A stretch of DNA of 38,899 nucleotides, from the NCBI GenBank assembly GCA_017623315.1, contig JAGAPJ010000031.1, forward strand, positions 1 through 38,899. Reading direction: 5' to 3'. Below the pieces are notes generated by a model. It ran no database searches. It was not told the origin of the DNA and saw only the letters and a list, made by a program, of their open reading frames with translations. The position numbers and the translations under genes are program-made. The DNA is from Clostridia bacterium (GTDB taxonomy: Bacteria > Bacillota > Clostridia > Oscillospirales > Acutalibacteraceae). Below are positions 6,913 to 14,643 of the stretch, one piece after another; within the stretch, counting starts at the first letter, position 1; the number at the start of each line of letters is the position of its first letter.

Positions 6913-8418
6913 ATGACAGCCGTAATATATGCACGATATTCAAGTGATAATCAGCGCGAAGAGTCTATTGAAGGTCAGTTGCGTGAGTGCAAGGCTTTTG
7001 CTGAAAAGAACGATATTCAAATCGTTGGTACATATATTGACCGTGCTTTCTCTGCCAGAACGGATAACCGTCCTGACTTTCAGAAAATGATAAAAGATAG
7101 TGCGAGCAAAAAGTTCGAACTTATCATTGTATGGAAACTCGACCGCTTTGCCCGTGACCGTTATGACTCTGCTCATTACAAAGCTGTACTCCGCAAAAAC
7201 GGTGTTAAGGTTATATCTGCTACCGAAAAGATTTCTGAGGGTTCGGAAGGTATCCTTATGGAAGCGGTGCTTGAAGGCATGGCGGAATATTACTCTGCCG
7301 AGCTTTCTGAAAAGGTTGTTCGTGGTCTTACCGAAAATGCTTATAAATGCAAATTCAACGGCGGCACTTTACCGTTGGGATATACCATCGATAGCGAACA
7401 GCATTTTCAGATAGATCCTTTGGTTGCGCCTGCCGTTCTGGAAGCCTTTAAGCGTTATGCCGAAGGTACATCGATGACCGAGATTGCACAGGAAATGAAC
7501 GCCAAGGGGTTACGTTCTGCATTTGGCGGCAAAATCGGTGTTGATATGGTTACACGAATGCTTAAAAACCGCCGTTATATCGGTGAGTTCAAATATCGTG
7601 AGATTGTTCATCCGCACGGTATCCCCGCTATCATTCCTGATGAGTTATTTGAGCGTGTTCAGCGACGTATGGCTTCGAATAAAAAGGCTCCGGCAAAACA
7701 TAAAGCCGAAGACGAATATTTGCTGACCACAAAATTGCGTTGCGGTAAATGTGATTGTTTTATGGTTGGTGAAAGTGGAACAAGCAAGACTTCAACGGTA
7801 TATCGTTATTACAAATGTGTTGGTGTTAAAAAACACAGCGGTTGTGATAAGAAAACCGTTAAGAAAGATTGGATAGAGGATTTTGTTGTAAAGCAAATTG
7901 AAAAAGTGCTTTTTGATGATATTCTTCTTGAAAAGATTGCCGATACCATAATGGAAATCCAAAGTAAAGAGAATACTGTTTTGCCTATGCTCAGAAAACA
8001 GTATGCAGATATTCAAAGAGGTATTGATAATCTTCTGAATGCCATTCAGCAGGGCATTGTTACTCCATCCACCAAGCAACGTCTTGAAGATTTGGAAAAG
8101 CAGAAGAGCGTAATCTCTGTTCAAATTATCAAGGAGGAAATGTCAAAGCCGTTGCTTACAAAAGACCAAATTCTCTTTTGGTTCCATCGTTTCCGCAAAT
8201 ACAATACTCGCCGTTTAGATCATAAGCGCAGACTGATTGATAGCTTTATTAACACGATTTATCTGTATGATGATAAAATGGTGATAATCTTTAACTATAA
8301 GGACGGCTCTGAAACCGTCAGTCTGAGTGAAATTGAAAACTCAGATTTAAGTTCGGATTTAACTGCATCCGCTCTGCCAGAAAAACCGTCGACTTTTGTC
8401 GGCGGTTTTTTCAACTAA
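6913..8418 (+). CDS. Large serine recombinase (integrase/TndX-like)
   Basis: A 501-residue site-specific recombinase. The resolvase-type catalytic domain is at about 1-150, with YARYSSDNQ at 6-14 (catalytic Ser10) and the WKLDRFARDRYD helix region at about 75-86. A recombinase domain (PF07508-like) occupies about 155-260. A zinc ribbon follows, with CGKC at 277-280 and a second Cys pair at about 302 and 311. The C-terminal part is coiled-coil rich (about 350-420). Length and order are those of large serine integrases that insert and excise mobile elements. ATG at 6913 has AAGGAGGTTTT. The last codons form an intrinsic terminator hairpin. As a rule such genes lie near one end of their element, so an attachment site would be expected in 8419-9310 or upstream of 5900. 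Confidence 0.93.
   Translation: MTAVIYARYSSDNQREESIEGQLRECKAFAEKNDIQIVGTYIDRAFSARTDNRPDFQKMIKDSASKKFELIIVWKLDRFARDRYDSAHYKAVLRKNGVKVISATEKISEGSEGILMEAVLEGMAEYYSAELSEKVVRGLTENAYKCKFNGGTLPLGYTIDSEQHFQIDPLVAPAVLEAFKRYAEGTSMTEIAQEMNAKGLRSAFGGKIGVDMVTRMLKNRRYIGEFKYREIVHPHGIPAIIPDELFERVQRRMASNKKAPAKHKAEDEYLLTTKLRCGKCDCFMVGESGTSKTSTVYRYYKCVGVKKHSGCDKKTVKKDWIEDFVVKQIEKVLFDDILLEKIADTIMEIQSKENTVLPMLRKQYADIQRGIDNLLNAIQQGIVTPSTKQRLEDLEKQKSVISVQIIKEEMSKPLLTKDQILFWFHRFRKYNTRRLDHKRRLIDSFINTIYLYDDKMVIIFNYKDGSETVSLSEIENSDLSSDLTASALPEKPSTFVGGFFN
8381..8411 (+). terminator. Terminator inside the last codons of the serine recombinase
   Basis: A 13-bp stem with one G-U pair (8381-8393 with 8398-8410), TTTT loop and T run ending before the stop at 8416-8418. 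The hairpin DNA encodes the C-terminal KPSTFVGGFF. Confidence 0.75.
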
Positions 8419-8600
8419 ATCCACCCTTTCGGATGGGTGAAATATTGCTTCGCAATGTGAATTCCTCACTGCGTTAGGGTGAAATCGCTGCGGCGGTGGG
8501 TGGATTTAATTTCACATTTTGCGTCAGCAAAATATTCCATCAAAGGCGTTAGCCTTTGATTTCACCGTGAGCGTTAGAGAACGATTTCACTTTTTATACC
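8419..8600. repeat. Cluster of short hairpins bounded by TTTCAC/GTGAAA words
   Basis: At least four hairpins are packed here: CACCC/GGGTG (8422-8439), ATTGC-TTC-GCAAT (8444-8456), ATTTTGC-GTCA-GCAAAAT (8516-8533) and ATCAAAGGC-GTTA-GCCTTTGAT (8539-8560). TTTCAC or GTGAAA words recur between them (about 8437, 8479, 8510, 8560 and 8585). This is a REP-like palindromic array. No gene is seen in it. Confidence 0.6.
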
Positions 8601-8620
8601 CCCCGTCTCCGCCGCCCTGC

Positions 8621-8649
8621 TTGAAATCTTCACGAATTTGTGGTATAAT
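8621..8649 (+). promoter_or_regulatory. Promoter of the 8675 gene
   Basis: TTGAAA (8621-8626) and TATAAT (8644-8649) are 17 bases apart, with a TGG extension. It fixes the start of the following gene at 8675, because the longer open frame would begin upstream of this promoter. Confidence 0.8.
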
Positions 8650-8674
8650 AGAGCAAAGAAAAGTGGTGAGCGTT

Positions 8675-9118
8675 ATGAATTGGCAAGAATTTCATTCGGC
8701 AATTCACGAATATTATCATATAGAGGCAGAAAATACAGTAACTAAAATACCTTTTGAAAATATAATAGATGTCAATGCCAATACACTTATATATAAAGAC
8801 AACTATGGAAATGTATCTCAAATTAATCTCGATAATTGTGTAGAAAATTTTTCTTTTGCTTTGGGTGAAAAGTTGAAAAATCTTTCTGGACAAACTATAT
8901 TGGCAGTAGGCGGCAGATGTTTTTCAAAGCCAACAGCGTTTTACGAATTTTTTACAGAAGGTCACCACATACGATTTTGTATGCCGCTAAAACAATCACC
9001 CTTTGACAAATTCCTTACAAAGATTGGTTGGAATGTCAATTCCGGTGCCTTTTCAAAGTTTTATTCGTTGCAAGAAAAACTTAATTCTTTTGGATATTCA
9101 GCTATTGATTTAAATTAA
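8675..9118 (+). CDS. Hypothetical protein, 147 aa
   Basis: Not recognised. The soluble, mixed alpha/beta sequence starts MNWQEFHSAIHEYYHIEAEN, with ENIIDVNANTLIYKDNYGN in the first half and a Phe-rich C-terminal half (KPTAFYEFFTEGHHIRFCM). There is no signal peptide, membrane segment or obvious catalytic motif. ATG at 8675 is chosen because a strong promoter (8621-8649) lies just upstream and GGTGAG precedes it. It stands alone between a hairpin cluster and a repeat/terminator region, beside the recombinase, so it is probably element cargo. Confidence 0.65.
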   Translation: MNWQEFHSAIHEYYHIEAENTVTKIPFENIIDVNANTLIYKDNYGNVSQINLDNCVENFSFALGEKLKNLSGQTILAVGGRCFSKPTAFYEFFTEGHHIRFCMPLKQSPFDKFLTKIGWNVNSGAFSKFYSLQEKLNSFGYSAIDLN

Positions 9119-9186
9119 ATTGTTATTTTTATTTGAACAGACCTCGTATGCAAGCATAACATTATATTTTGTACTAACACGCCAAA

Positions 9187-9240
9187 AAGGCAGTCTTCGG
9201 ACTGTCAGAGCCGAACCTGACCGAGCACCGCAGTGCGATA
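9187..9240. repeat. REP-like hairpin module (copy 1)
   Basis: Contains CAGTC-TTCG-GACTG (9191-9204), AGAGCCG and GACCGAGCACCGCAGTGCGA (9219-9238). The last 20 bases recur exactly at 12793-12812 in the same order of modules, so this is a dispersed intergenic repeat. The rest of the 461-base gap 9119-9579 holds the tRNA-like piece, a terminator and the promoter of the next gene; 9310-9515 is AT-rich with nothing recognised. Confidence 0.6.
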
Positions 9241-9242
9241 AT

Positions 9243-9263
9243 GAATCCTTCTACCACCCGCCA
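9243..9263 (+). other. Possible tRNA 3'-end remnant
   Basis: Twenty-one bases starting GAATCC and ending ACCACCCGCCA look like a T-loop end, the 3' arm of a T stem (CTTCT), an acceptor 3' strand (ACCACCC), discriminator G and CCA. The matching 5' half of a tRNA is absent upstream, and a strong terminator follows at once. Such orphan 3' ends mark one side of elements inserted in tRNA genes. It may be coincidence. Confidence 0.3.
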
Positions 9264-9265
9264 TA

Positions 9266-9306
9266 TCTCAACCTCAGATTTTAAAAATCTGAGGTTGAGA
9301 TTTTTT
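9266..9306 (+). terminator. Strong intrinsic terminator
   Basis: A perfect 16-bp stem around a 2-3 base loop (arms within 9266-9300) followed by six T. No gene ends close to it: the 8675 gene ends 148 bases earlier. It therefore fits the end of a lost or displaced gene such as a tRNA. Confidence 0.85.
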
Positions 9307-9519
9307 ATATTTCCTTGATTTTATTAGGCTTTTCTTCATTTAATCCTATAAAAGTTAAACCACTATGGTGTAAAAATCATAGTTTTCTTTGTTTCATGGT
9401 TTTTTTCAGTGGTGCACTATGTAAACGATAAATTCATTGGCAATCGATAATCTTGTGGGATAAACGACAAATTTTAGCCTTTAGACATGATGTTCTACCA
9501 AAAAGAGATTGTGTTTATC

Positions 9520-9549
9520 TTGAAAAGAACATTAGAAAAATGATATAAT
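9520..9549 (+). promoter_or_regulatory. Promoter of the XRE/membrane regulator gene
   Basis: TTGAAA (9520-9525) and TATAAT (9544-9549) with an 18-base spacer and TGA extension. Confidence 0.7.
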
Positions 9550-9579
9550 AGGCATGTCTATAAAAAGGGGGGCACTTCT

Positions 9580-10512
9580 ATGTACGACTACACTTTTGGA
9601 AATTTTTTATATTCTTTGAGAAATGAAAAAGGACTCTCTCAAGCACAACTTGGAGAATTGCTCGGCGTTACAAACAAAGCAGTGTCAAAGTGGGAAAATG
9701 GTAGCGCAAAGCCTAACACCGTTTTAATACCGCGGATTGCCGAAATATTTGGTATTACTGTAGAAGAGCTGTTCGCATGCAAAAGACTAAAAAAAGATTG
9801 TGAGTATGAAAAAATAAAGAATTATTTATCTTCTCAAAAAAGAAAAAATGCAATCATCTCCTCTGTTTTTCTTTCTATCATTATTATTCTTCCACTATTA
9901 TTGATTGAATTTATCTGTGTCTTAATGGGATTTCAACTGCCGGATGCTATTGCAGGGCCTCTCGGTTCCGTTAGCTTCATTTTTGCCTTTATCATTTCGT
10001 TAACAGCGTTTGTAATTTACCGAAAGAATTTCATACAATCCATTACACCAAGCGAAATCGGATATACACCCAAGTTTGTCGGTCTTGTGAAAAAAGGACT
10101 TTTGGTTACTGCAATTGCATGGTGGTTTCTCGTTGTATTGCTACTTCCAATCTACTTGGTGATTTTGAGTTTCTCTTCTGATTTTGTACCTGCCAATATT
10201 TTTCTTGCAATTGTTGTGTTTGTTTTAATTGTTCTTTTTGGTGTTTTTATTTGCTTTGCTAACATTAAAAGATTATTAAAAATTAAGCCTTCAATGCAAA
10301 CACATACAGAACGAAAGCCGATTCGTTTCTCCAATCTACCAATTTGGGCAAAAATTTGTTATGTTTCAACTATTGTACTTTCTCCATTCGTTTTGAGCTT
10401 TCAAATATTGGGTATTCTCCATAGTGGTTGGTTGCTCGCAAAGTGTATATTCCTGATGCTTTACTTAACAGTCGCATGTCCTCTTATTATTTACAACATT
10501 AAAAACAAATGA
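9580..10512 (+). CDS. XRE-family regulator with C-terminal membrane domain
   Basis: A 310-residue protein. Residues 5-62 form a Cro/C1-type HTH (LRNEKGLSQAQLGELLGVTNK, then AVSKWENGSAKPN, and FGITVEELF at the end). After a basic linker, hydrophobic segments appear at about 90-115, 125-147, 170-200, 205-225, 250-280 and 285-305, so the DNA-binding domain is probably tethered to the cytoplasmic face of the membrane. Proteins of this plan occur widely in clostridia as regulators with unknown signals. ATG at 9580 has AAAAGGGGGGC. It is monocistronic, with its own promoter. Confidence 0.82.
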   Translation: MYDYTFGNFLYSLRNEKGLSQAQLGELLGVTNKAVSKWENGSAKPNTVLIPRIAEIFGITVEELFACKRLKKDCEYEKIKNYLSSQKRKNAIISSVFLSIIIILPLLLIEFICVLMGFQLPDAIAGPLGSVSFIFAFIISLTAFVIYRKNFIQSITPSEIGYTPKFVGLVKKGLLVTAIAWWFLVVLLLPIYLVILSFSSDFVPANIFLAIVVFVLIVLFGVFICFANIKRLLKIKPSMQTHTERKPIRFSNLPIWAKICYVSTIVLSPFVLSFQILGILHSGWLLAKCIFLMLYLTVACPLIIYNIKNK

Positions 10513-10575
10513 GGAATATTCCAAAATACTCTGTAGGGATTGCTCTCTTACATAGCACGATTTCATTCACCCCTC

Positions 10576-10604
10576 TTGTCCTCCCCACAATTTTATGCTA
10601 TAAT
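10576..10604 (+). promoter_or_regulatory. Promoter of the acetyltransferase gene
   Basis: TTGTCC (10576-10581), 17 bases, TATAAT (10599-10604). The transcript start would be near 10611, leaving a very short leader before the start codon. Confidence 0.65.
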
Positions 10605-10636
10605 CCTTTCAACAAATTTTAATTATGGTAACGAAA

Positions 10637-11119
10637 ATGATAAGAAAAGCAAATATTAACGAGCTCAATGAAATACTTGAAATATACGCCTATGCCAGAA
10701 GCTTTATGGCGCAAAACGGCAACCCCACCCAATGGGGCAACACTACGCCGAAAAAGGAATTGTTGGTAAAAAATATAAACGACGGCTTACTTTACGTGGT
10801 TGAGGAAGGCGGCAGCTTACAGGGTGTTTTTTATTTTAACCTTGAAAACGACCCAACCTATGAAGTGATTAAAGACGGCAGTTGGTTAAGCGACAGGCCG
10901 TACGGTGTTATACACCGTATTGCAAGTGCAGGCAAGAAAAAAGGTGTGCTTAAAACCTGTATTGATTTTTGCCTTAAAAAAACTAATCATATTAGAATTG
11001 ACACCCACGAAAACAACACCGTTATGCACCATTTGTTAACTAAATACGGTTTTTCAAAACGTGGAATTATATTTTTGGAAAACGGTAACGAGCGTATTGC
11101 CTACGAATATATTGAATGA
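10637..11119 (+). CDS. GNAT-family N-acetyltransferase
   Basis: A 160-residue protein of the Gcn5-related acetyltransferase fold: MIRKANINELNEILEIYAYA is the typical beta1-alpha1 opening, YGVIHRIASAGKKKGVLKTCIDFCLKK carries the acetyl-CoA-binding loop region (a degenerate RxxGxG/A), and HENNTVMHHLLTKYGFSKRG is the usual C-terminal motif. Substrate unknown. ATG at 10637 is preferred by family alignment; an in-frame ATG at 10625 is possible, and neither has a good Shine-Dalgarno site. The gene is single, between its promoter and a terminator. Confidence 0.83.
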   Translation: MIRKANINELNEILEIYAYARSFMAQNGNPTQWGNTTPKKELLVKNINDGLLYVVEEGGSLQGVFYFNLENDPTYEVIKDGSWLSDRPYGVIHRIASAGKKKGVLKTCIDFCLKKTNHIRIDTHENNTVMHHLLTKYGFSKRGIIFLENGNERIAYEYIE

Positions 11120-11125
11120 TAATTT

Positions 11126-11150
11126 AAAGCATCAACGTCGGTGCTTTTTT
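11126..11150 (+). terminator. Terminator of the acetyltransferase gene
   Basis: An 8-bp stem AAAGCATC/GGTGCTTT with one T-G pair and a six-T tail, 6 bases after the stop. Confidence 0.75.
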
Positions 11151-11185
11151 AATAAAATATAATAAATTACACAAAATATCAATAA

Positions 11186-11214
11186 TTGCATTTTTAAAAA
11201 ATATATGTTATATT
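11186..11214 (+). promoter_or_regulatory. Promoter of the MFS transporter gene
   Basis: TTGCAT (11186-11191), 17 bases, TATATT (11209-11214) with a TGT extension. Confidence 0.6.
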
Positions 11215-11255
11215 AAGTTTACAATCTTTGGAGAAATACTTGAAAGGTGTATATT

Positions 11256-12626
11256 ATGAAGCTTAATTACAAACGCGTTTTGCTTGTTGGTATGGCGTTT
11301 TTCTTGATTTCGGCATTTTGGCAAGCCTATGACGCAATAACACCCCTTATTTTAACCAACCACTTCGGTTTGCCGCAATCGGTTTCGGGTGCGGTAATGT
11401 CTATCGACAACGTTTTAGCGGTATTCTTACTTCCAATTTTTGGCGCATTGTCCGACAAGAAAAACACCCGTTTCGGCAAACGCACCCCCTTTATCTTTTT
11501 TGGTACAATTGCGGCGATAATTTCATTTATCGCTCTTACCCTTGTTGATAATTATCAACTTGCAAGACTTGTAGCAAACGGTGTTCCGTCAATGCAAGCA
11601 GCACGTGAGGAAGCATTAAGATTAACCCTTGAAAATCCGTGGCCGCTTATCGGCTTTATTGCAACACTTTTGGTTGTGCTAATTTCTATGGCAACCTTCC
11701 GTTCCCCTGCCGTTGCTTTAATGCCTGATGTTACGGTTAAGCCCTTGCGTTCAAAGGCTAACGCAATCATTAACCTTACAGGTACTGCAGGCGGTATTAT
11801 CGTTCTCATCTTAGGCATGGTTTTTGCAACAAGCAAAAACCTTTATATGCAGTACACAGGCTATGTTGCTGCAGTTTGCGGCGTTATGCTTTTAGGCTTT
11901 ATTCTTTTCCTTTTAACTGTAAAAGAGAAAAAATGGGCTGAGGAAATGGAACAAGACACCATTAAATACGGTCTTGATACTCCTGAAGAAGCTATCGCAA
12001 CCACAAAAAGCGGACTTACAAAGAGTGAACTCTCTTCCCTTTTGTTAATTCTCGCTTCGGTTGCTTTGTGGTATATTGGTTATAACTCAATCACAAGTAA
12101 ATATTCGGTTTATGCTACAAATGTTTTAGGCTTTGACTATAACTTTACACTTATTGTCGCACAAGCCGCAGCGGTTGTTACCTATATCCCCGTTGGTATG
12201 ATAGCTTCAAAAATTGGTCGTAGAAAAACCATTTTAGCAGGTGTTTTAATTTTTGCGACCGCCTTTACAATTGGTATTTTTATTACACCCAAAACCCCTG
12301 AAATTATTATGTATCCTGTATTCTCACTTGCGGGTATCGGTTGGGCAACCATAAACGTTAACTCCTTCCCGATGGTTGTTGAACTTGCCAAAAAGGGCGA
12401 CACGGGTAAATACACAGGATATTATTACACCGCTTCAATGGCTGCCCAAATTGTTGCCCCAATTCTTTCAGGTATACTTTATGACGCTTTCGGTATGCGT
12501 TTTGTGTTCTTCACCTTCGGTGCAATTTTCGTGTTCTTCTCATTTATAACAATGTTCTTTGTAAAACACGGTGATTCAAAACCCATCATGAGTAAAAGCA
12601 AATTAGAACAGCTTGATGTTGACTAA
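11256..12626 (+). CDS. MFS sugar transporter, SLC45-like
   Basis: A 456-residue twelve-helix major facilitator. The loop between helices 2 and 3 reads GALSDKKNTRFGKRTPF (about 68-84), the signature GxLSD-x-RxGRR version used by SLC45/GPH-type sugar-proton symporters; a second copy is GMIASKIGRRKT at about 312-323. The first helix has FWQAYDAITPLIL, also SLC45-like. The protein would import a sugar or glycoside with a cation; the substrate is unknown. ATG at 11256 has GAAAGGTG; the GTG three codons earlier lies within that site. It is monocistronic, with its own promoter and a strong terminator. Confidence 0.85.
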   Translation: MKLNYKRVLLVGMAFFLISAFWQAYDAITPLILTNHFGLPQSVSGAVMSIDNVLAVFLLPIFGALSDKKNTRFGKRTPFIFFGTIAAIISFIALTLVDNYQLARLVANGVPSMQAAREEALRLTLENPWPLIGFIATLLVVLISMATFRSPAVALMPDVTVKPLRSKANAIINLTGTAGGIIVLILGMVFATSKNLYMQYTGYVAAVCGVMLLGFILFLLTVKEKKWAEEMEQDTIKYGLDTPEEAIATTKSGLTKSELSSLLLILASVALWYIGYNSITSKYSVYATNVLGFDYNFTLIVAQAAAVVTYIPVGMIASKIGRRKTILAGVLIFATAFTIGIFITPKTPEIIMYPVFSLAGIGWATINVNSFPMVVELAKKGDTGKYTGYYYTASMAAQIVAPILSGILYDAFGMRFVFFTFGAIFVFFSFITMFFVKHGDSKPIMSKSKLEQLDVD

Positions 12627-12633
12627 ATAAATT

Positions 12634-12667
12634 AAACGGTAGAACCCAAAAAGTTCTACCGTTTTTG
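12634..12667 (+). terminator. Terminator of the MFS transporter gene
   Basis: A perfect 12-bp stem AAACGGTAGAAC/GTTCTACCGTTT, CCAAAAA loop and T tail. Confidence 0.85.
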
Positions 12668-12716
12668 TTATTCAAATTCCAATTTGTCGGGGTGACGGAA
12701 TTGTACAAACCAATGC

Positions 12717-12927
12717 CTCCATCTGACGAGGTTAGCGTAGCGAGCGACGCGGTAGTGAATAACAGTCCGGTGGACTGTTAGAGCCGCGGAGGGACCGAGC
12801 ACCGCAGTGCGAGAGGTGGATTTTTGCGAGCAAAAAGACGGAGGGAGAGAATAAAAAAAGTCGTTATTTAAAAGATTTCTCTCCCTCAGTCACTCGCGCC
12901 TCGTGACAGCTCCCTCGTCAGAGGGAG
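12717..12927. repeat. MITE-like palindromic element, 211 bp
   Basis: Ends are imperfect inverted repeats: CTCCATCTGACGAGG (12717-12731) against CCTCGTCAGAGGGAG (12913-12927), 14 of 15 matching. Inside are hairpins AACAGTCC-GGT-GGACTGTT (12761-12779), the REP module shared with 9187-9240, a GGAGGGAGAG/CTCTCCCTC pair, and CTCCCTC-GTCA-GAGGGAG (12910-12927). No coding frame is supported. It fills most of the 343-base gap. Confidence 0.7.
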
Positions 12928-12969
12928 CCAAGAATATACCAATTCAACTGAGCGATAAACCCCAATTTA

Positions 12970-14478
12970 TTATTTTTTAATAATACCATAACTTTCAAAT
13001 GTGTTTACAGTACCATTGGCAAAATATTTAATATGCACTGTTAGGCGATTATCCTCTATGCTGATTTCCGCCCAAGAATTTGTGTTTGATTTCGCCTTAA
13101 TTTCATAAAGACTGCTGTCTGCATTACTGTCTGGCGAACGGTTTTGGTTACCCGAAGGACCGTGCATTGAATAAATAGTGCCTGTGGGATTAACAGTATA
13201 TTTTACCGAATTCAAGGTTTCATAAGTTGGTGCCGTATCGGCAGTGCCGTCCGCTTTAATGGGATAGGTTTTAGAATAAGCGTGGTCATGACCCTGCAAA
13301 ACAAGGTCTACCTTATAGTCGGCAAATACCTTAACAAGTTGATTGCGAAGTGCAACTGATATTGCATTATTGCTTGGGTTAGAACCGTATTTCCCAACCG
13401 AATACATTGGGTTGTGCATTGAAACAATAGTCCACTTTTTATTGTTGCTTTTAAGCTCGTTTATAAGCCAGTTATACTGTTCTGTTTCAAGTCCGCTGGT
13501 TATAGTATTGTTTGTATTAAGCATTATAAACTTTGCGTTGCCATAATTAAACGAATAATAATAGCCACGGGTTGTGCTTGCTTGGCTAGGTATTTTATGG
13601 TTAAAGTGCTTAAAAGTTTCGTTACTGCCTGCACGGTATGTGGTTTCGTGATTACCCGAAAGCGCCATAACAGGCAGCTTCATTAAATACTGCGCGTTAA
13701 AATCGAGCATATTTTTCCAATAACCTTCATATTTGGAATATTCAACAAAGTCACCAGTATGAAGCATAAAATCGGGTGTGCTTTGCATTATTCCTTTAAG
13801 CGTATTTGCAAAATATTCACCTGTGCCATCGCCCGAATAATCATCGGTTGCACCTGTTACCTGCGAATCACTAACATGTACAAATTTAAATGAATTTGCA
13901 GTTAAATTGCCTGTTTTAAAGGTTGCTTTATTGCTAGTCGCCTGTGCGCCCTTATCGTAAGCACGGTAAGTATAAGTGGTGTTTTGCTTTAGCTTCACAT
14001 CAACCTTACAAACGTAAATATATGTAAGGCTTGGCATATAAACCGTTTCTGTTTTAACGGTTGCCTTATATTCCTTACAGGTGTTTTTATTGAATTTTTC
14101 ACCCTCGCAAATTTGAATGACAGGGTCTATCGGTTCAAATTCGCTATTCCAAGTAAAGCCATAGCTTGAAGCCGCTGTATCATAAAGGCTTAGCGTAACA
14201 GAAGTGGGTTTATAATAAGGCCTTTGCGAATCGAGAACTTCAGGATATGACGAGGTGTTATTTGTTGAAGTATTAGAAGAATTTCCGCTTGATATGTTAG
14301 AAGAATTGTTTGATGAAACATTTGAAGAATTATCCTCTACCACAGGGGTTGAAATTGAATTTTGAGGTTTACCCTTATCGTTTGACGGCTTTGGCGACTC
14401 TCCACCGCAAGCCGCACAACAAACACAAATGCACAAAGCTAAAAACAATGTGATAAAACGGGTTATATTTTTACTCAT
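12970..14478 (-). CDS. Purple-acid-phosphatase-like metallophosphoesterase lipoprotein
   Basis: A 502-residue secreted enzyme. The signal peptide ends in a lipobox-like ACG site (Cys24), followed by a Ser/Asn-rich tether (48-77). A fibronectin-III/PAP N-domain-like region spans about 88-190. The calcineurin-type phosphoesterase domain has HVSDSQ (201-206), GDFVEY (242-247), GNHE (275-278), SMHNP (His355) and GHDHAYSKT (396-404), covering the di-metal ligands. The usual first motif DxH reads DSQ (Asp204, Gln206), which is seen in some PAP-like bacterial members. It probably hydrolyses phosphoesters outside the cell. ATG at 14478 has a modest site; its own promoter is at 14510-14538. No neighbour suggests a pathway. 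Confidence 0.88.
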   Translation of the reverse strand: MSKNITRFITLFLALCICVCCAACGGESPKPSNDKGKPQNSISTPVVEDNSSNVSSNNSSNISSGNSSNTSTNNTSSYPEVLDSQRPYYKPTSVTLSLYDTAASSYGFTWNSEFEPIDPVIQICEGEKFNKNTCKEYKATVKTETVYMPSLTYIYVCKVDVKLKQNTTYTYRAYDKGAQATSNKATFKTGNLTANSFKFVHVSDSQVTGATDDYSGDGTGEYFANTLKGIMQSTPDFMLHTGDFVEYSKYEGYWKNMLDFNAQYLMKLPVMALSGNHETTYRAGSNETFKHFNHKIPSQASTTRGYYYSFNYGNAKFIMLNTNNTITSGLETEQYNWLINELKSNNKKWTIVSMHNPMYSVGKYGSNPSNNAISVALRNQLVKVFADYKVDLVLQGHDHAYSKTYPIKADGTADTAPTYETLNSVKYTVNPTGTIYSMHGPSGNQNRSPDSNADSSLYEIKAKSNTNSWAEISIEDNRLTVHIKYFANGTVNTFESYGIIKK

Positions 14479-14509
14479 AAAAGCACCACACTTTCAAGTT
14501 TATACTAAT

Positions 14510-14538
14510 ATTATAACAACTCCCCTAAATTGCAACAA
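14510..14538 (-). promoter_or_regulatory. Promoter of the metallophosphoesterase gene
   Basis: On the minus strand TTGTTG (14533-14538), 17 bases, TATAAT (14510-14515). Confidence 0.65.
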
Positions 14539-14585
14539 GGTAAAAAAACAATTGTTTTTTGTGAAAAATTAAACCCGTGCAATTA

Positions 14586-14614
14586 TTGATTTTTACAAAA
14601 AATCACAGTATAAT
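14586..14614 (+). promoter_or_regulatory. Promoter of the hexapeptide acetyltransferase gene
   Basis: TTGATT (14586-14591), 17 bases, TATAAT (14609-14614). Confidence 0.65.
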
Positions 14615-14643
14615 ATAAATCAATAATTACTGTAGGTGATATT

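Noticed and set aside
8419..8600. CRISPR array
   Set aside because: The hairpins differ in sequence and spacing, there is no constant repeat of 24-37 bases with unique spacers, and no cas genes are present.
8519..8674. Longer N-terminus for the 147-residue protein
   Set aside because: It would begin in the hairpin cluster and upstream of a near-consensus promoter, and reads as low-quality sequence.
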